DNA of 5,179 nt from Candidatus Parcubacteria bacterium (GTDB taxonomy: Bacteria > Patescibacteriota > Patescibacteriia > Patescibacteriales > UBA12075), in NCBI GenBank assembly GCA_023139655.1, contig JAGLNE010000115.1, positions 1 to 5,179 of the forward strand. The letters are read 5' to 3'. Below are positions 3,996 through 5,179 of this stretch, piece by piece; the stretch's first letter is position 1, and every line of letters begins with the position of its first letter. The position numbers and the translations under genes are program-made. The notes below the pieces were generated by a model. That model was not told the DNA's origin. It worked only from the letters and a program-made list of their open reading frames with translations, and ran no database searches.

Positions 3996-5179
3996 ATGAC
4001 CAAACAAGAAGAATTATTAACCGTTTTGGTACAAAATGATATTATCCCTAAGGATGTTGTTCCCGATATCGCCAAGGAATTGGAAAAGCCGGGTTCTAAA
4101 ATAGACGAATTGCTTATTCAGAAGCGCTTGGTTGATGTTGAGAAATTAACCCAGATCAAGGCCAAAGTTTTTAATTTGCCCTATGGGAATTTGCAGGGCA
4201 AAGAGTTAAAGGAGGAAATTATTAATATTATCTCCAGTGAAGTCGCGGAGAATTACCGAATCGTTTGTTTTGACAGGGAGGGGGACAAAATTAAAGTCGG
4301 CCTGACTGACCCGGATAATTTTAAAGCGATTGAAGCAGTTGATTTTTTGGCTAAGGGCAGAAAATTAACGGTTGAATATTTTTTAATTTCTCCAAAAAGT
4401 TTTCGTTCTGCTTTTAAAACATATAAGGACATGGATAGGGAGTTGGGAGCGGCCCTTAAGGCCAGGGCCGATGAAGAGGACGAGTTGGTTACTGTCAAAG
4501 AAAAAGACTCAATGGAGCTGGAAGAAGTGACTAAGAGCGCGCCGGTAGCCAAAATAGTCTCGGTAATAATTCGGCACGCGGTTGAGGGCGGAGCTAGTGA
4601 TATCCATGTTGAACCATTGTTTAAAGAGAGTCGTGTCCGTTATCGGATTGACGGCGTTCTCCATACTTCATTAGTCTTACCGCGAAGCGTGCACGCGGCA
4701 ATCATCGCCCGGATTAAAGTAATGGCCAATTTGAAACTTGACGAAACCCGCATGCCCCAGGACGGTCGGATCAGGATGGAGATCGGGGAAAAGATTATTG
4801 ATTTCCGGGTTTCTACCTTGCCTTTGATCGGCGCGGAAAAGGTAGTAATGCGGATACTAGACACTACTAAGGGCGCTCCCACGCTTGAAGAATTAGGATT
4901 CCAAGGCCAGCAGCTGGAAGCGATAATGAACGCGACCGAAAAGACAGAAGGCATCCTTTTGATCACCGGGCCGACCGGTTCGGGCAAGTCAACAACGATT
5001 TTTTCCGCTCTGGATATATTGAACAAAGAAGGGGTGAATATTGCCTCCTTGGAAGATCCGGTTGAATATCAAATAAAGGGTGTTAATCAGTCGCAGATAA
5101 AACCCGAGATTGGCTATACCTTTGCCAGCGGGCTTCGGTCTTTCCTACGGCAAGACCCGGATATAATTATGGTTGGTGA
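3996..5179 (+). CDS. pilB: Type IV pilus extension ATPase PilB, N-terminal 394 codons (cut by right edge)
   Basis: PilB is the cytoplasmic hexameric ATPase of the GspE/PilB family that powers pilus polymerisation. The frame is open from the ATG to the window end, with two bases of codon 395 remaining. Residues about 1-140 form the N-terminal MshEN/GspE-N-like domain (IDELLIQKRLVDVEKL, then VGLTDPDNFKAIEAV). An acidic linker (about 145-180) leads to the N2 domain with SDIHVEP (201-207), VRYRIDG (214-220) and RMPQDGR (252-258). Walker A, GPTGSGKST, is at 325-333 and the Asp box, SLEDPVEY, at 351-358. RQDPDIIMVG (385-394) is the start of the Walker B region. The usual 'HGEK' reads GAEK (279-282). 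The arginine-rich C-terminal part, His box and any zinc tetracysteine lie beyond the edge. The ATG at 3996 fits family N-termini; no Shine-Dalgarno sequence is visible. PilT is less likely because of the long N-terminal domain. Confidence 0.96.
   Translation, partial: MTKQEELLTVLVQNDIIPKDVVPDIAKELEKPGSKIDELLIQKRLVDVEKLTQIKAKVFNLPYGNLQGKELKEEIINIISSEVAENYRIVCFDREGDKIKVGLTDPDNFKAIEAVDFLAKGRKLTVEYFLISPKSFRSAFKTYKDMDRELGAALKARADEEDELVTVKEKDSMELEEVTKSAPVAKIVSVIIRHAVEGGASDIHVEPLFKESRVRYRIDGVLHTSLVLPRSVHAAIIARIKVMANLKLDETRMPQDGRIRMEIGEKIIDFRVSTLPLIGAEKVVMRILDTTKGAPTLEELGFQGQQLEAIMNATEKTEGILLITGPTGSGKSTTIFSALDILNKEGVNIASLEDPVEYQIKGVNQSQIKPEIGYTFASGLRSFLRQDPDIIMVG

Noticed and set aside
4830..4845. 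PilB reads GAEK where HGEK is usual
   Set aside because: It is a conservative change in a loop outside the Walker A and Asp box motifs seen here; it is not enough to suggest loss of function or a different protein.
5059..5179. Frameshift or premature end of pilB at the right edge
   Set aside because: The reading continues cleanly into the Walker B region (DIIMVG, then GA-) and stops only because the window ends.

Overview
The window carries most of a type IV pilus (T4P) assembly cluster: pilM, pilN, pilO, a small membrane protein in the pilP position, and the first 394 codons of pilB, all on the + strand. A divergent gene on the - strand runs off the left edge. AT-rich intergenic DNA, a PilN with a long lysine/glutamate-rich cytoplasmic extension, poor Shine-Dalgarno sequences and the 'FDPNTNKFYRLDKDG' motif of the divergent protein resemble Patescibacteria (CPR), most likely the Parcubacteria side. 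This placement comes from remembered family features and was not tested by a search. TGA is not used as a sense codon in the frames read, so the ordinary bacterial code fits.

Layout. Positions 1-402 (-) hold the N-terminal 134 codons of a single-pass membrane protein. Positions 403-720 are a non-coding divergent intergenic region with two short-repeat clusters and a good extended -10 promoter facing pilM. Then come pilM (721-1767), a 96-bp structured repeat (1790-1885), pilN (1895-2893), pilO (2909-3526), the small protein (3530-3829), a second, 93-bp copy of the same repeat (3859-3951), and pilB (3996 to beyond the right edge).

How the genes work together. PilM is an actin-like cytoplasmic protein that normally grips the cytoplasmic tail of PilN. 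PilN and PilO are bitopic proteins that pair through coiled coils and ferredoxin-like domains outside the membrane. Together they form the alignment platform around the machine driven by the hexameric extension ATPase PilB. Prepilins, pilC, pilT and the prepilin peptidase are not in this window.

The most unusual element is the pair of same-orientation repeats in the pilM-pilN and small gene-pilB gaps. Each folds on paper into a cloverleaf: an outer stem, a nearly invariant central arm, and two side arms whose sequence differs between copies. In one copy both side arms pair well; in the other one side arm is weak.
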